64,000 bases of DNA, from NCBI RefSeq assembly GCF_001029505.1, contig NZ_LEKH01000008.1, positions 1 through 64,000 of the forward strand, written 5' to 3'. The notes under the pieces are model-generated. The model searched no databases. It was not told the DNA's origin and saw only the letters and a list, made by a program, of their open reading frames with translations. This DNA is from Rubrobacter aplysinae (GTDB taxonomy: Bacteria; Actinomycetota; Rubrobacteria; Rubrobacterales; Rubrobacteraceae). Positions 8,614 through 18,909 of the stretch are shown here, piece after piece. The position numbers were made by a program, and so were the translations under genes. Position 1 is the first letter of the stretch. Every line of letters begins with the position of its first letter.

Positions 8614-10005
8614 TCATCCCGTCGTCGCGCCCTCCCGGAGGTCCGACTCTATGTCCTCCAGGCTGCGGCCACGGGTCTCCGGCACCACGAAGTATATGAA
8701 CAGGCCTGCCAGCACACAGATAACGCCGAGCCCCCAGAAAACGGTGGTCCGGCCAGTGATCGCCACTAGCGGCAGGAAGGCCTGGGCCACCACGAAGTTG
8801 GCCCCCCAGTTGCTCAGGGAAGAGAGGCCTGTACCGGCGCCGCGGGCCCTCACCGGGAAGATCTCCGGCAGCATCACCCACAGCAGGGGGCCGAAGCTCA
8901 CCGCGAACGAGGCAACGTACAGCATAAGTCCCACGAGCGTCACCCAGGATATGATCCCGGAGAGACCGGGCAGCAGGAATGCGCCCCCGATAACCAAGAG
9001 CGACACCACCATGCCCGCCAGACCGACCAGTAGTAGCGGCTTGCGTCCGACGCGGTCCACTATGAGGATCGCGACGACCGTCATCAGCACGTTTACCACC
9101 CCGATGCCGATGGTCGAGAGGACGGAGGCCACGTTCTCTAGCCCGGTGGACTGGATGATAGTGGGCGCGTAGTAGATGACCGTGTTGATCCCGACGAGCT
9201 GCTGGAAGACGGCCAGCCCCACCCCGACCACGATCATCGGCCTCACCCACGGCGCGAACAGCTCCCGGTACCCGACCTGATCCTCTTCCTCCTGTTCCAC
9301 GGCCCGGATCTCCCCTATCTCACGCTCCACCTCTTCCGAGGAGCGGCTGTGACTCAGGACCCGGCGGGCCTCTTCCTCCCGGTTCTTGCTCACGAGCCAG
9401 CGGGGCGTCTCTGGCAAGAAGTACATACCCACGAAGAGCACCACCGCGGGGATAAGGGCGAGACCGAGCGGCCAACGCCAGCTATCCGCGGTCGCGAATA
9501 CCCCGTTGATGAGATACGCCAGCAGGATGCCCAGCGTGATCGCGAGCTGAAAAAGCGAGGAGAGCGAGCCGCGCACGTCGGTCGGGGCGGACTCCGAGAT
9601 GTAGGACGGCACCAGGGCCGAGGCCGCGCCCACACCGAGACCGAGCATGAAGCGGAACACGATCAGCACCCATATGGTCGGGGCGAGCCCGGCCCCGACC
9701 GCGCCCACGCCAAAGATGATGGCCGCGACGAGTATGATCGTCCGCCGGCCGAGCCGGTCGGACAGTGCCCCGCTGACCCCGGCCCCCACCATCGCTCCGA
9801 GCAAGAGCGAGCTAACTATAAAACCTTCCAGAAAAGCGTTGAGCTGAAAATCCTGATTAATAAAAAGCAGCGCCCCGGAGATGACCCCGGTGTCATAGCC
9901 AAAGAGCAGCCCTCCAAGCGCGGCTACAGAGGCTATTACGTAAACGAAACGTCTGTTGCCTCCGGTATCTCCGGTGCCTCCGGCGGACGATGATGGTTGC
10001 GCCAC
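8614..10005 (-). CDS. MFS sugar porter (sugar:proton symporter type)
   Basis: This 463-residue protein has twelve predicted membrane helices and the sugar porter signatures GYDTGVISGALLFI in helix 1, SDRLGRRTIIL after helix 2, YISESAP, QQLVGINTVIYYAPTI in helix 7, VDRVGRKPLLLVG and a C-terminal FVVPETRGRSLEDIE. It most likely imports glucose, xylose, arabinose or another monosaccharide with protons. The GTG start has AAAGGAG 9 bp upstream. The two downstream sugar kinases point to a hexose. Confidence 0.92.
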   Translation of the reverse strand: MAQPSSSAGGTGDTGGNRRFVYVIASVAALGGLLFGYDTGVISGALLFINQDFQLNAFLEGFIVSSLLLGAMVGAGVSGALSDRLGRRTIILVAAIIFGVGAVGAGLAPTIWVLIVFRFMLGLGVGAASALVPSYISESAPTDVRGSLSSLFQLAITLGILLAYLINGVFATADSWRWPLGLALIPAVVLFVGMYFLPETPRWLVSKNREEEARRVLSHSRSSEEVEREIGEIRAVEQEEEDQVGYRELFAPWVRPMIVVGVGLAVFQQLVGINTVIYYAPTIIQSTGLENVASVLSTIGIGVVNVLMTVVAILIVDRVGRKPLLLVGLAGMVVSLLVIGGAFLLPGLSGIISWVTLVGLMLYVASFAVSFGPLLWVMLPEIFPVRARGAGTGLSSLSNWGANFVVAQAFLPLVAITGRTTVFWGLGVICVLAGLFIYFVVPETRGRSLEDIESDLREGATTG

Positions 10006-10200
10006 GACCGTACTCCTTTCCTCCGAAACCTCCCGGCGAAACTCTTACCGTCGGGCTCTCCAGCAACACAGCGTACCCAGAGAAGCCAGCGTGCTAATCA
10101 GCACCCGAGCTCTCTAGGCTCCTATCGAGAACCATACTCCGGTATACGGGGCAGTGCTTGCGGGGATCAGGCACCAAAACTTACAAGACGCTGCCGGGCG

Positions 10201-11418
10201 CTAACCCTTGTACGGGTCGTGGAGGTCGTACTCGGTCACGGTCTCGGCGACGAGCTCGCGCTCGGTCTCCAGAAAGCGCCCGATCGCGTCCCTGAAGGCG
10301 GGGTGCCGGATCTCGTGTGCGCTGTAGGTCACCACCGGGACGAAGCCCCGGGCGTGTTTGTGGTGACCCTGGGCCCCGGCCTCGAAGAGCCGCATCCCCC
10401 GCTCGATGGCGAACTGTATCGCCTGGTAGTAGCAGAGCTCGAAGTGCAGGTTTCGCCGCTCCTCGAAAGAGCCCCAGTACCGGCCGAAGAGCGTGTCGCC
10501 CTTGAAAAAGTTGAGCGCCCCGGCTACCGGAACCCCGGAGCCGTCCCGGACCAGCACGAGCAGGATGCGGTCGCGCATGGTCTCGAACGCCTCCTCGAAG
10601 AAGCCGTCCTGTAGGTACGGCACGCCCCACTTTCTATCCGAGGTGCTGAGATAGAGGAGGTGCATGATCTCGGCGTGCTCGGGCTTTAGCTCGTCTCCGG
10701 TCAGACGCTCGATCCGCAGATCCTCGTCGAGCTGGCGGCGCTCACGCGCTATCTGCCGCCGCCGCTTACTAGAGAGCGCGGCCAGGTAGTCGTCGAACTC
10801 CTCGTAACCCCGGTTGTGCCAGTGGAACTGGAGCGAATGCCGCTCCATGAAGCCGCGTCCGGAGAACTCGGGCAGCTCATCGCCGGGTACGAACAAAGCG
10901 TGCGTGGAGCTGACGCGCCGCTCGTCCCCGAGCCTCTCCGCCTCATCCAGGAGGGCGGTCTTTACCCGCCCGGCCCCGGTCTCGTCCAGCCCGGGTCTCA
11001 CGAGCAGCTTCGGGCCGGTCGCCGGGGTGAACGGCACGGCTGCGGTGAGCTTCGGGTAGTACGCCATGCCGTGCTCCCGGTAGGCCATCGCCCACTCCCA
11101 GTCGAAGATGTACTCACCGTAGCTGTCGGTCTTGAGGTACAGGCACAGCGCGCCCTCTACACGCTCCGCGTCGCGGCAGATCAGGTACACCGGCTGCCAC
11201 CCGGTGCCGCGCCCGACGCTGCCGGACCGCTCCAGCGCGCGCAGGAACTCGAAGTCGAAGAACGGGAAGTCCGGCGACTCGACCTCGCGCCAGGCCGCCG
11301 CGCCCACGTGTTCTATGCTCGACGCCCGCTCGACCTTCAGCGTTCTCCCCTCCTCCACCTTCCCGGCTTTCGCAAGGTATCTCCGCCACCCGCCCGGTCT
11401 CTCGCGTGCTCCACCCAT
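10201..11418 (-). CDS. Predicted N-acyltransferase (COG3146 family)
   Basis: This 405-residue protein matches my knowledge of the COG3146/DUF482 family, GNAT-fold relatives of FemAB peptidoglycan aminoacyltransferases. Recognisable segments are SPDFPFFDFEFLRALE, WEWAMAYREHGMAYYPKL, PFTPATGPKLLV and a C-terminal FEAGAQGHHKHARGF. The substrate is unknown. The ATG start gives a basic N-terminus; the first 27 residues are poorly conserved in character, so a start further in is possible. It stands alone between the MFS porter and an EamA exporter. Confidence 0.8.
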   Translation of the reverse strand: MGGARERPGGWRRYLAKAGKVEEGRTLKVERASSIEHVGAAAWREVESPDFPFFDFEFLRALERSGSVGRGTGWQPVYLICRDAERVEGALCLYLKTDSYGEYIFDWEWAMAYREHGMAYYPKLTAAVPFTPATGPKLLVRPGLDETGAGRVKTALLDEAERLGDERRVSSTHALFVPGDELPEFSGRGFMERHSLQFHWHNRGYEEFDDYLAALSSKRRRQIARERRQLDEDLRIERLTGDELKPEHAEIMHLLYLSTSDRKWGVPYLQDGFFEEAFETMRDRILLVLVRDGSGVPVAGALNFFKGDTLFGRYWGSFEERRNLHFELCYYQAIQFAIERGMRLFEAGAQGHHKHARGFVPVVTYSAHEIRHPAFRDAIGRFLETERELVAETVTEYDLHDPYKG

Positions 11419-11510
11419 CTAGCCCGTATCTATATCAGAGAACGGCTCGGCGGCGGTGAAATACCGCACCTCGGCGCCCCGGTGGTTTTGCCTCGTCACG
11501 CACGGGCCGG

Positions 11511-11550
11511 CAAGGTTCGGCAAGGTTCGGCAAGGTTCGGCAAAGACCGG
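11511..11550. repeat. Four 10-bp tandem repeats at the EamA gene stop
   Basis: Three perfect copies of CAAGGTTCGG (11511-11540) plus one degenerate copy (11541-11550) abut the stop codon of the EamA gene (11551-11553). Confidence 0.85.
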
Positions 11551-12426
11551 CTAGCCTCTCTTCGCGTTGACCAGCACGACCCCGGCCACGGCTATCACGC
11601 CGCCGGTTATGGAGAGCGGCGTCGGGATCTCGCCCAGCCAGACATACGCGATGGCGATGGCCGCGGCGGGCGAGATGTACAGGAAGCTCGTCGCCCTGGA
11701 GGCCGGTAGCCGCGAGAGCGCGTAGGCGTAGGTGACGTAGGCCACCGCCGTCGGAAATACTCCGAGGTACACCACCGAGGCCGTCGCCCCGACGGAGGCC
11801 GCCGAGATATTCGCCGCCAACCCTGGCGAGAATACCAGAGAGAAAGCCGTACCGGCCCACACCGCGTACGCGGTAAAGTCCAGCGCCCGGTAACGCTTCA
11901 GATAGAACTTCTGGATCACGAAGTACCCGCTCGCCGACAGCGCGGCAAGCAGAATCAGGAACGCCCCCGGCGCGAGCCCGAGCCCGCCGCCCTCGCCGAG
12001 GGCGATCAGGGCAACTCCCACGAAGCTCACGCCCATCCCGGCCCAGCCCAGGGGCTCTACACGCTCGCCGAGAAAAGCCGTAGCCAGGATCGCGGTGAAT
12101 ATCGGGGCGGTCGCGATGAGCAGGCTGGCCCCACCGGCGCTAACGGTCAACTCACCGTAAGCGAGCCCGGAGTGGTATACGGTGTGGGCCAGGAAACCGG
12201 CGAGGAGTATCGCCGGCACGTCCCGCAAACGCGGGAGCCGCATCCTCGTAACCAGTGCGTACACCAGGAGGACCGAAGAGGCCGAGACCAGCCGCAACAC
12301 CACCAGATGACCCGGGCTGTAGTCCTCGAGCCCGGCCCGGATGCCGGCGAACGCCGAGGACCAGAAAACGAGGGTCGCGGCCAGGAAAAGCCAGGTTCCC
12401 GTACTCTCGGCTCCGCCCCTCACCAC
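11551..12426 (-). CDS. EamA/DMT-family transporter
   Basis: This 291-residue protein has ten membrane helices arranged as two EamA repeats, with family motifs WSSAFAGIRAGL near the start and a duplicated conserved pattern around SLLIATAPIFTAILATAFLGERV and SFLYISPAAAIAIAYVWLGE. Members export amino acids, nucleotide sugars or other metabolites; the substrate here cannot be predicted. It is transcribed away from the leaderless oxidoreductase gene, with 218 bp between the two starts. Confidence 0.9.
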   Translation of the reverse strand: MVRGGAESTGTWLFLAATLVFWSSAFAGIRAGLEDYSPGHLVVLRLVSASSVLLVYALVTRMRLPRLRDVPAILLAGFLAHTVYHSGLAYGELTVSAGGASLLIATAPIFTAILATAFLGERVEPLGWAGMGVSFVGVALIALGEGGGLGLAPGAFLILLAALSASGYFVIQKFYLKRYRALDFTAYAVWAGTAFSLVFSPGLAANISAASVGATASVVYLGVFPTAVAYVTYAYALSRLPASRATSFLYISPAAAIAIAYVWLGEIPTPLSITGGVIAVAGVVLVNAKRG

Positions 12427-12609
12427 GCCATTCTAAACTCCGGAGCCTGCATCCGGCGGCGTTTTCATCCTCCTGCACGCCCCAGGCGTACGACAGGCGT
12501 AACCTCTGGGCTCCGCCGGGCTACTGATAGTTCGCAAAACGTGGAGCTCTCCCACAGCCGGGGATAGCCGGACGGGGGCCGTGTCAGGCTGCAGCGGGAT
12601 ATGGCGGCG

Positions 12610-12638
12610 TTGCCCGGCGTGGCCCCGTGCGGTAGCGT
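12610..12638 (+). promoter_or_regulatory. Promoter for a leaderless oxidoreductase mRNA
   Basis: A -35 element TTGCCC (12610-12615), a 17-bp spacer and a -10 element TAGCGT (12633-12638) end six bases before the ATG at 12645. There is no Shine-Dalgarno sequence. This spacing predicts transcription starting at or next to the start codon, as common in Actinobacteria. Confidence 0.6.
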
Positions 12639-12644
12639 AGCCGC

Positions 12645-13649
12645 ATGAGAGTTCAAGAAGTACAGCTGACCACGGTACCCGAAGAAAGCGTCACGGAGCA
12701 GAACTTCGGCGTGTTCGACGCCGAGGTTGGCGGACCGGATAAGGGACAGGTCCTGGTCGGGTTGCGCCGGCTCGGCCTGAACGCCGGCCTCGCGCATCGT
12801 CTCGGCGGCGGAGGCACGGCGTATGGGCCCGGAATCGGTGTCGGTGACGTGCCCGAGAGCGACGCAGTCGTCGAGGTCCTCCGCTCAGAAGATAAAAACT
12901 TCGAAACGGGAGAATTAGCCGTCGGCAAGGTGCCCTGGAGCACGGCGGCGGTCGTCGAAGGCTCCGGGCTCCGCAAGATTCGGCCTCCCGCCTCCGACGA
13001 CGAGCTAGACGCACACCTGACGATTCTCGGGCACGTTGGTTTCACGGCGTACACCGGGATGATCCACGTAGGAGGCGTCGGCCCCGAGGACGTAGTCTAC
13101 GTCTCCGGCGCCGCCGGCGGCGTCGGTAGCTGCGCGGTCCAGTTCGCAAAGGCCCGCGGCGCGACCGTTATCGGGGTGGCCGGTTCGGACGAGAAGGTCT
13201 CGCTGCTCACCGACGTGCTCGGCGCGGACCGGGCCATCAATCGCCACGACGGCCCGGCGGTGGACCTGCTGCGCGAGGCCGCTCCGGAGGGCATCGACCT
13301 GTACTACGACAACGTCGGCGGCGAGCAACTGGAAGCCGCGCTCGACGTGCTCAACACGGGCGGGCGCGCGGTGATTTGCGGTGCCGTATCTCAGAGCTCC
13401 GGCGGCCCGGATAACTACCGCAACATGATCTACAAGGAGCTGACGATGCGCGGCTTCACCGTCACGGCCCACGAGGATCTGCGCGAACAGTTCGAGTCCG
13501 AGGTCGGCGACTGGTTAGGCGAAGGAAAGGTCCAGAGCCTGCACAGCGTCTTCGAAGGTATAGATAGAGTCCCCGAGGCGTTCGAGACCCTGCTTGCAGG
13601 CGGCAGCACCGGCCGGGTCATCGTGGGGGTGGAGCCCCAGCGCGGGTAA
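12645..13649 (+). CDS. NADP-dependent MDR oxidoreductase
   Basis: This 334-residue medium-chain dehydrogenase/reductase resembles the leukotriene B4 dehydrogenase/CurA group that reduces the double bond of alpha,beta-unsaturated ketones and aldehydes. It lacks the zinc cysteines of alcohol dehydrogenases. It has the NADPH motif GAAGGVGSCAVQFAKARG (about 152-169) and the segment DLYYDNVGGEQLEAALDVL. The ATG has no ribosome-binding site but follows a well-spaced promoter, so it is probably leaderless. It may protect against reactive carbonyls; the real substrate is unknown. Confidence 0.88.
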   Translation: MRVQEVQLTTVPEESVTEQNFGVFDAEVGGPDKGQVLVGLRRLGLNAGLAHRLGGGGTAYGPGIGVGDVPESDAVVEVLRSEDKNFETGELAVGKVPWSTAAVVEGSGLRKIRPPASDDELDAHLTILGHVGFTAYTGMIHVGGVGPEDVVYVSGAAGGVGSCAVQFAKARGATVIGVAGSDEKVSLLTDVLGADRAINRHDGPAVDLLREAAPEGIDLYYDNVGGEQLEAALDVLNTGGRAVICGAVSQSSGGPDNYRNMIYKELTMRGFTVTAHEDLREQFESEVGDWLGEGKVQSLHSVFEGIDRVPEAFETLLAGGSTGRVIVGVEPQRG

Positions 13650-13662
13650 CCGCCTTTTTACC

Positions 13663-13682
13663 GAGAACCCGGCGGAACCCGG
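13663..13682. repeat. Imperfect 10-bp tandem duplication
   Basis: GAGAACCCGG and CGGAACCCGG lie in tandem just after the oxidoreductase gene (8 of 10 bases identical). The rest of the 148-bp gap before ilvD holds the GGGGGTG ribosome-binding site but no promoter I would defend. Confidence 0.5.
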
Positions 13683-13797
13683 GGCTCATGCCGGAGCCTA
13701 CGGAGGTAGAGCCATACTCCAGAATATTCTATGCTGTCGGGTGTACGATTATCCTCTATAAACTCTGTAAAACCTTTTGAAATCGGGGGTGTAGTCC

Positions 13798-15486
13798 ATG
13801 CAGACAGGAAGCCAGACGGACCCGAGGAGCCGCAGCCGACAGATAGTAGAAGGCAGGGACCGCGCGGCCGCCAGGGCCATGCTCAAGTCCATAGGCTACA
13901 CCGACGAGGACCTCTCGAAACCCATAATCGGCGTGGCGCACACCTGGATCGAGACCATGCCCTGCACCTACAACCAGCGCCGCCTCGCCGAGCGTGTCAA
14001 AGAAGGCATCCGGGAGGCCGGCGGCACGCCGATGGAGTACAACACCGTCGCCATCTCCGACGGCGTGACGATGGGCACCGAGGGGATGAAGACCTCGCTG
14101 GTCTCGCGGGACCTGATCGCGGACTCCATAGAGCTCGTCGGGCGCGGGCACATGTTCGACGCCGTGGTCTCCATCGTCGGCTGCGACAAGACCATCCCCG
14201 GCGGCGCGCTGGCGCTGGCCCGGCTCGGGATACCGGGCGTGGTGATCTACAGCGGCTCCATCCATCCCGGGCGTCACAACGGCCGGGACATCACCATCCA
14301 GGACGTCTTCGAGGCCGTGGGCTCCCATGCCGCCGGCCAGATAGACGATAAGGAGCTGAACGAGATAGAGTCTTCGGCCTGCCCCGGACCCGGCGCCTGT
14401 GGCGGCCAGTTCACCGCGAACACGATGGCGATGGCCCTGGAGTTTCTCGGCCTCTCCCCGATGGGCTCCGCGAGCCCGCCCGCCACCGACCCGCGCCGCG
14501 ACGAGGTCTCGGTCGAGGCCGGCAGGCTCGTGATGCGGATGCTCGAAAATGGTCTCTCCGTCCGTGACATCCTCACGCGCGCCTCATTCGAGAACGCCAT
14601 CGCCGCCGTCGCCGCGACCGGCGGCTCCACCAACGGCGTGCTGCACCTGCTGGCGATAGCCCGAGAGGCCGGCATAGAGCTCGACATAGACGACTTCGAC
14701 CGCGTCTCCGGGCGCACCCCGACCATCGCGGACCTGAAGCCCGGCGGCCGTTACACCGCCGTGGATCTCGACCGGGCCGGCGGCAGTCGCCTGCTCGGAA
14801 AGAGGATGCTCGACGCAAACCTCATGGACGGCACGCAGCTCACCCCGACGGGCCGCACCATCGCCGAGGAGTGCGAGGAGGCGAAAGAGGCCGAGGGGCA
14901 GGACGTGATCGTCGCCGTAGATGACCCGCTGCGCGAGAGCGGGGGCCTCGTAATCCTCAAGGGCAACCTCTCCCCCGAGGGCTCGGTCGTCAAGCTCTCC
15001 GGCCACACCCGCCTGCATCACAGCGGCCCGGCCCGCGTCTTCGAGTCCGAGGAGGAGGCGATGGACGCGGCGACCCACGGCGGCATCTACGACGGCGACG
15101 TGGTCGTGATCCGGTACGAGGGCCCGAAGGGAGGTCCCGGAATGCGCGAGATGCTCGGCGTCACAGCCGCGCTGGTCGGCCAGGGCCTCGGCGAGTCCGT
15201 CGCCCTGATAACCGACGGCCGCTTCTCCGGCGCCACCCGCGGGCTCATGGTCGGCCACGTCGCCCCCGAGGCCGCCCACGGCGGAGCCATAGCCGCTCTG
15301 CGGGATGGGGACGGGATCACACTGGACATAGAGAACCGCTCCCTGAGCGTGAGCCTCTCGGACGAGGAGCTACAGTCCCGCCTCTCCGGCTGGACAGAGC
15401 CTGCGCCGCGCTACGAGACCGGCGTCATGGCCAAGTACGCCGCGCTGGTCTCCTCGGCTTCCGAAGGAGCGGTCACCCAGCCGTAA
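13798..15486 (+). CDS. ilvD: Dihydroxy-acid dehydratase
   Basis: IlvD dehydrates 2,3-dihydroxyisovalerate and its homologue to 2-keto acids in valine, isoleucine and pantothenate synthesis. The 562-residue protein has the three iron-sulfur cysteines Cys56 (ETMPCTYNQ), Cys129 ([12 protein letters not shown]) and Cys201 ([16 protein letters not shown]), and the C-terminal GRFSGATRG motif. Length is normal. The ATG is preceded by GGGGGTG. Other ilv genes are not in this window, so it appears as a stand-alone gene followed by an antiporter. Confidence 0.96.
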   Translation: MQTGSQTDPRSRSRQIVEGRDRAAARAMLKSIGYTDEDLSKPIIGVAHTWIETMPCTYNQRRLAERVKEGIREAGGTPMEYNTVAISDGVTMGTEGMKTSLVSRDLIADSIELVGRGHMFDAVVSIVGCDKTIPGGALALARLGIPGVVIYSGSIHPGRHNGRDITIQDVFEAVGSHAAGQIDDKELNEIESSACPGPGACGGQFTANTMAMALEFLGLSPMGSASPPATDPRRDEVSVEAGRLVMRMLENGLSVRDILTRASFENAIAAVAATGGSTNGVLHLLAIAREAGIELDIDDFDRVSGRTPTIADLKPGGRYTAVDLDRAGGSRLLGKRMLDANLMDGTQLTPTGRTIAEECEEAKEAEGQDVIVAVDDPLRESGGLVILKGNLSPEGSVVKLSGHTRLHHSGPARVFESEEEAMDAATHGGIYDGDVVVIRYEGPKGGPGMREMLGVTAALVGQGLGESVALITDGRFSGATRGLMVGHVAPEAAHGGAIAALRDGDGITLDIENRSLSVSLSDEELQSRLSGWTEPAPRYETGVMAKYAALVSSASEGAVTQP

Positions 15487-15575
15487 AGCGGATCCCGGGC
15501 AAACACCGGGAAGGAGCGAGGAGACTCGGAGCCACGGAATAATCACATAGCAGACGTTACCCGAGCCATGACCAG

Positions 15576-17177
15576 ATGAGCGAGATACAGTCTCTGATCT
15601 TCCTCGTGGTCGCGGCGGCCCTGCTCTCGCAGCTCGCCCTGGTAATGCGGGTACCCTACCCCGTGTTTCTGGTGCTCGGGGGCGTGGTTATCGGCTTCGT
15701 CCCGGGGCTCCCGACCCTGACGATACCGCCCGAGATCATCTTCCTGGTCTTCCTGCCGCCCCTCCTGCACGCCTCGGCGTACTCCTCTTCGCCGCTGGAT
15801 CTGCGGGCCCAGCTCAGGCCTATACTGTTGCTCGCCCTGGGGCTCGTGCTCGTCACGGCGGCGGCTATCGCGCTCGTGGCGCACTTCGTCGTCGGGCTGC
15901 CCTGGGCGGCGGCCTTCGTGCTCGGCGGGATACTGGCCCCCACGGACCCCGTGGCCGCCGAGGCCGTGTTCAGACGCCTGGGCGTCCCGGACCGGGTCGC
16001 GACCATTGTGGGCGGCGAGAGCCTCGTCAACGACGGCTCCGGGCTCGTGATCTACCAGCTCGCCGTCGCGGCCGTGGTGACCGGCACGTTCTCTGTTCTG
16101 GACGCGGGCTTTCAGTTCCTGCTCGTGAGTGCGGGCGGCCTCCTGTTCGGGCTCGCCGTCGGCCGGCTGCTGCTCCCTCTGTGGTCCCGGCTAAGAGACC
16201 CCTCCATAGTGATCTCACTCTCACTACTCATCCCCTACGGGGTCTACGTCGTAGCGGACACCGTGCTCGGGATCTCCGGTATCCTGGCCGTGGTCGCCTA
16301 CGGGCTCTACGGGAGCTGGAGGTCCACCAACCTCTACTCGCAGGCCTCCACCCGCATCCAGTCCTACTCCTTCTGGCAGGTTCTCGTCTTTCTCCTGGAG
16401 GTTCTGCTATTCGTGCTCCTGGGGCAGCAACTCCCCTCGATACTGGACAACATAGGAGAGTACTCCCTGGTAGAGGTGATGCTCTACGCGGTGCTGTTGT
16501 ACGCAGTGCTGGTCGGCGTCAGGCTCGCCGCTTTCTTTTTCGAGCCATACCTACACCCCGTTATAGACCGGCTCCTGCGCACGGAGTACCCCAGAGCCTC
16601 GCGGCGGGAGCGGTTGGTGATGGGCTGGAGCGGCATGCGGGGCGCGGTATCCCTGGCGGCCGCCCTGGCGATACCGCTCACCACGGCGGCGGGCGATCCT
16701 TTCCCCGGGCGCGACCTCGTACTCTTTCTGACCTTCGCCGTGATCCTGGGCACCCTCGTGTTCCAGGGCCTCACGCTCGGTCCCCTGGTAAGCGTCCTCA
16801 ACTTGAAGAGCGACGCGAACGCGGACAAGGTGGACGAGTTGACCGCGAGGCTCGCCTCCACCAACCGGGCCCTGGAGACGCTCGATCACACCGCGGACGC
16901 GGAGAGCGCCCCGGATCACGTCTCCGCCCGGAGCCGCGAGAGGATGCGAGAGTACTACGAGGAGCGCCTCCACCGTTACGAGTCCGGCCTCAGCGCCGGC
17001 GGGACCACTCCGGAGTACGCCGAGAGCTCCGAGTCGTGGCGGAGTTGGAGGCGCAGGCTCCTCGCCGCCGAGAGGGAAGCCCTGATCTCGCTCCGCAAAC
17101 GGGGTGAGATCTCCCAGGAGGCGATGCGGCGCGTAGAGCGTGACCTCGACCTCGAAGAATCCCGGATAGATGGATAG
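15576..17177 (+). CDS. CPA1-family Na+/H+ antiporter
   Basis: This 533-residue protein exchanges cytoplasmic Na+ or K+ for protons. It has about twelve membrane helices, the conserved APTDPVAAEAVFRRLG segment (Asp124) and ESLVNDGSG (Asn152, Asp153) that form the ion site, followed by GMRGAVSLAAALAIP in a late helix. The last 130 residues are hydrophilic and helical, a cytosolic regulatory tail. Its stop is 20 bp from the convergent ruvB stop. The start is the ATG at 15576; no strong ribosome-binding site is visible. Confidence 0.92.
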   Translation: MSEIQSLIFLVVAAALLSQLALVMRVPYPVFLVLGGVVIGFVPGLPTLTIPPEIIFLVFLPPLLHASAYSSSPLDLRAQLRPILLLALGLVLVTAAAIALVAHFVVGLPWAAAFVLGGILAPTDPVAAEAVFRRLGVPDRVATIVGGESLVNDGSGLVIYQLAVAAVVTGTFSVLDAGFQFLLVSAGGLLFGLAVGRLLLPLWSRLRDPSIVISLSLLIPYGVYVVADTVLGISGILAVVAYGLYGSWRSTNLYSQASTRIQSYSFWQVLVFLLEVLLFVLLGQQLPSILDNIGEYSLVEVMLYAVLLYAVLVGVRLAAFFFEPYLHPVIDRLLRTEYPRASRRERLVMGWSGMRGAVSLAAALAIPLTTAAGDPFPGRDLVLFLTFAVILGTLVFQGLTLGPLVSVLNLKSDANADKVDELTARLASTNRALETLDHTADAESAPDHVSARSRERMREYYEERLHRYESGLSAGGTTPEYAESSESWRSWRRRLLAAEREALISLRKRGEISQEAMRRVERDLDLEESRIDG

Positions 17178-17197
17178 CCCGCCTTGCGAGAGGTACC

Positions 17198-18268
17198 CTA
17201 GCCCTCCCTCCCGCCACCCGGCTCCGGCAGCCCGAGGTGGGTGTAGGCGCGGCGGGTGGCGACACGGCCGCGGCTGGTGCGCTGGATCAGGCCGCTCTGC
17301 AAAAGGTACGGCTCGTACACGTCCTCGACGGTGTCGCGGGCCTCACCGAGCGCGACGGAGATGGTGCCGAGCCCCACGGGCCCACCGTCGAACTTATCTA
17401 TAACGAGCCCCAGATACTCGCGGTCCACCCGGTCGAGGCCCAGGGTGTCCACGCCCTGCATCTGGAGCGCGGCGTTGGCCGTCTCTTCGTCTATGACGCC
17501 GTCCGCGACGACCTCGGCGTAGTCCCGCACGCGGCGCAGCAGCCGGTTGGCGATACGCGGCGTACCCCGGCTCCGCTCCGCGAGCTGCCGGGCACCGGCC
17601 TCGTCGGTCTGTATGCCGAGTATCCTTGCGTTGCGCTCTATGAGCTGCTTGAGGTCCTCCGGCGCATAGTAGTCCAGGCGGCTTGAGAAGCCGAAGCGGT
17701 CGCGCAGCGGCGAGGTAATGAGGCCGGTGCGGGTCGTCGCTCCGACCAGGGTAAAACGCGGCACGTCCATGCGGATGGTACGCGCCGAAGGGCCCTGACC
17801 TAGCACGATGTCCATCGCAAAGTCCTCCATCGCCGGGTACAGGACCTCCTCGATGGCGCGGTTGAGGCGGTGGATCTCGTCTATGAACAGGAAGTCGCCC
17901 TCTTCGAGCGAGGTGAGGATGGCGGCCATGTCCCCGGCCCGCTCCAGAGTGGGGCCGCTCGTGATCTTGATGTCCACACCCATCTCCCCGGCCAGGATGC
18001 GGCACAACGAGGTCTTGCCGAGCCCGGGCGGACCGGCGAGCAGGACGTGATCCAGGGCCTCCTGCCGCCTGCGGGCCGCCTCGACGAAGATCCTGAGCTG
18101 CTTCTTGAGATCCTCCTGCCCGACGAACTCGTCCAGCGTCTGGGGGCGCAGCGTCGGCTCGTCGTCCTCCAGAAACTCCTCGGGGTCCAGTGGACGCTCG
18201 CCCTCAGCGCCGCCTGGCTCCTGCGGCTCTTCCCACTCGTCGCGTGCTTCGGCCTCGTATCCGCTCAA
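17198..18268 (-). CDS. ruvB: Holliday junction branch migration helicase RuvB
   Basis: RuvB is the hexameric AAA+ motor that drives Holliday junctions through the RuvA complex. The 356-residue product contains [18 protein letters not shown], Walker [11 protein letters not shown], Walker [13 protein letters not shown], sensor 1 GATTRTG and the C-terminal winged-helix domain. I place the start at a TTG (18268) that overlaps the ruvA stop (TTGA), with a GGGAG upstream; the frame stays open farther upstream, but that part is the out-of-frame shadow of ruvA. Order ruvC-ruvA-ruvB is conserved. Confidence 0.95.
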   Translation of the reverse strand: MSGYEAEARDEWEEPQEPGGAEGERPLDPEEFLEDDEPTLRPQTLDEFVGQEDLKKQLRIFVEAARRRQEALDHVLLAGPPGLGKTSLCRILAGEMGVDIKITSGPTLERAGDMAAILTSLEEGDFLFIDEIHRLNRAIEEVLYPAMEDFAMDIVLGQGPSARTIRMDVPRFTLVGATTRTGLITSPLRDRFGFSSRLDYYAPEDLKQLIERNARILGIQTDEAGARQLAERSRGTPRIANRLLRRVRDYAEVVADGVIDEETANAALQMQGVDTLGLDRVDREYLGLVIDKFDGGPVGLGTISVALGEARDTVEDVYEPYLLQSGLIQRTSRGRVATRRAYTHLGLPEPGGGREG

Positions 18269-18885
18269 CGCCTGCTCCCGATCCTGCGTAGCGCCTCCCT
18301 GACGTAGCTTTCCACCGACACGGCCTTGTCCTCGGGCACCTCGCGCAGCGCCTGCTCGGCCTCCTCCAGCGAGTATCCGAGGCTCGTAAGCGCCTCCCGC
18401 GCCTCCATGTATGCGCCCGCTCCTCCGCCGCCCTGCTCGTTCACGGCGGAGCCGTCCTCCGTAACGCCGACCGGCGCGAACACGGCGAACTCCTTGCCCT
18501 TGAGCTCCAGCACCACCCTCTCCGCCGTCTTCTTGCCGAGACCGGGCACGGTTGCGAGCTTTACGGCGTCGTCGCGGGCGACGGCGGTCGAGATCTCCGT
18601 CGGAGACAGCATAGAGAGGACGGCGACGGCGAGCTTCGGCCCGATCTTGCTCACGGCGGTCAGCGCGTCGAACGCGCTCCTTTCTTCCTTCGTCGCGAAA
18701 CCGAAGAGCGAGATCGCATCCTCCCGCACCACCATCCGGGTGTGCAATACGCACTCCTCCCCGAGCGGCGGCAGCGACCCTATCGCCCCGACCGGAACGG
18801 CGGCCCGGTAGCCGACCCCCGACACGTCCACGACGACGCCCTCGGCGTCTTTATCCACCAGAATCCCGCGCAAACGCTCGATCAT
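18265..18885 (-). CDS. ruvA: Holliday junction DNA helicase subunit RuvA
   Basis: RuvA binds four-way junctions and loads RuvB. The 206-residue protein has the N-terminal OB fold ([13 protein letters not shown]), the helix-hairpin-helix pair ([18 protein letters not shown] and [22 protein letters not shown], about 78-135), a flexible glycine-rich linker and the C-terminal domain [16 protein letters not shown] that contacts RuvB. Its stop overlaps the TTG start of ruvB by 4 bases, implying coupled translation. ruvC lies 24 bp upstream. Confidence 0.96.
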   Translation of the reverse strand: MIERLRGILVDKDAEGVVVDVSGVGYRAAVPVGAIGSLPPLGEECVLHTRMVVREDAISLFGFATKEERSAFDALTAVSKIGPKLAVAVLSMLSPTEISTAVARDDAVKLATVPGLGKKTAERVVLELKGKEFAVFAPVGVTEDGSAVNEQGGGGAGAYMEAREALTSLGYSLEEAEQALREVPEDKAVSVESYVREALRRIGSRR

Positions 18886-18909
18886 AGGCTAATTATCCCC
18901 CAGAGCGGG

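Noticed and set aside
13731-14351. Large plus-strand ORF overlapping the start of ilvD
   Set aside because: It is in another frame of ilvD and consists of arginine-, histidine- and proline-rich shadow sequence.
18269-18754. Open frame that would extend RuvB to 518 residues
   Set aside because: The added part is the out-of-frame shadow of ruvA and is arginine-rich without similarity to RuvB.
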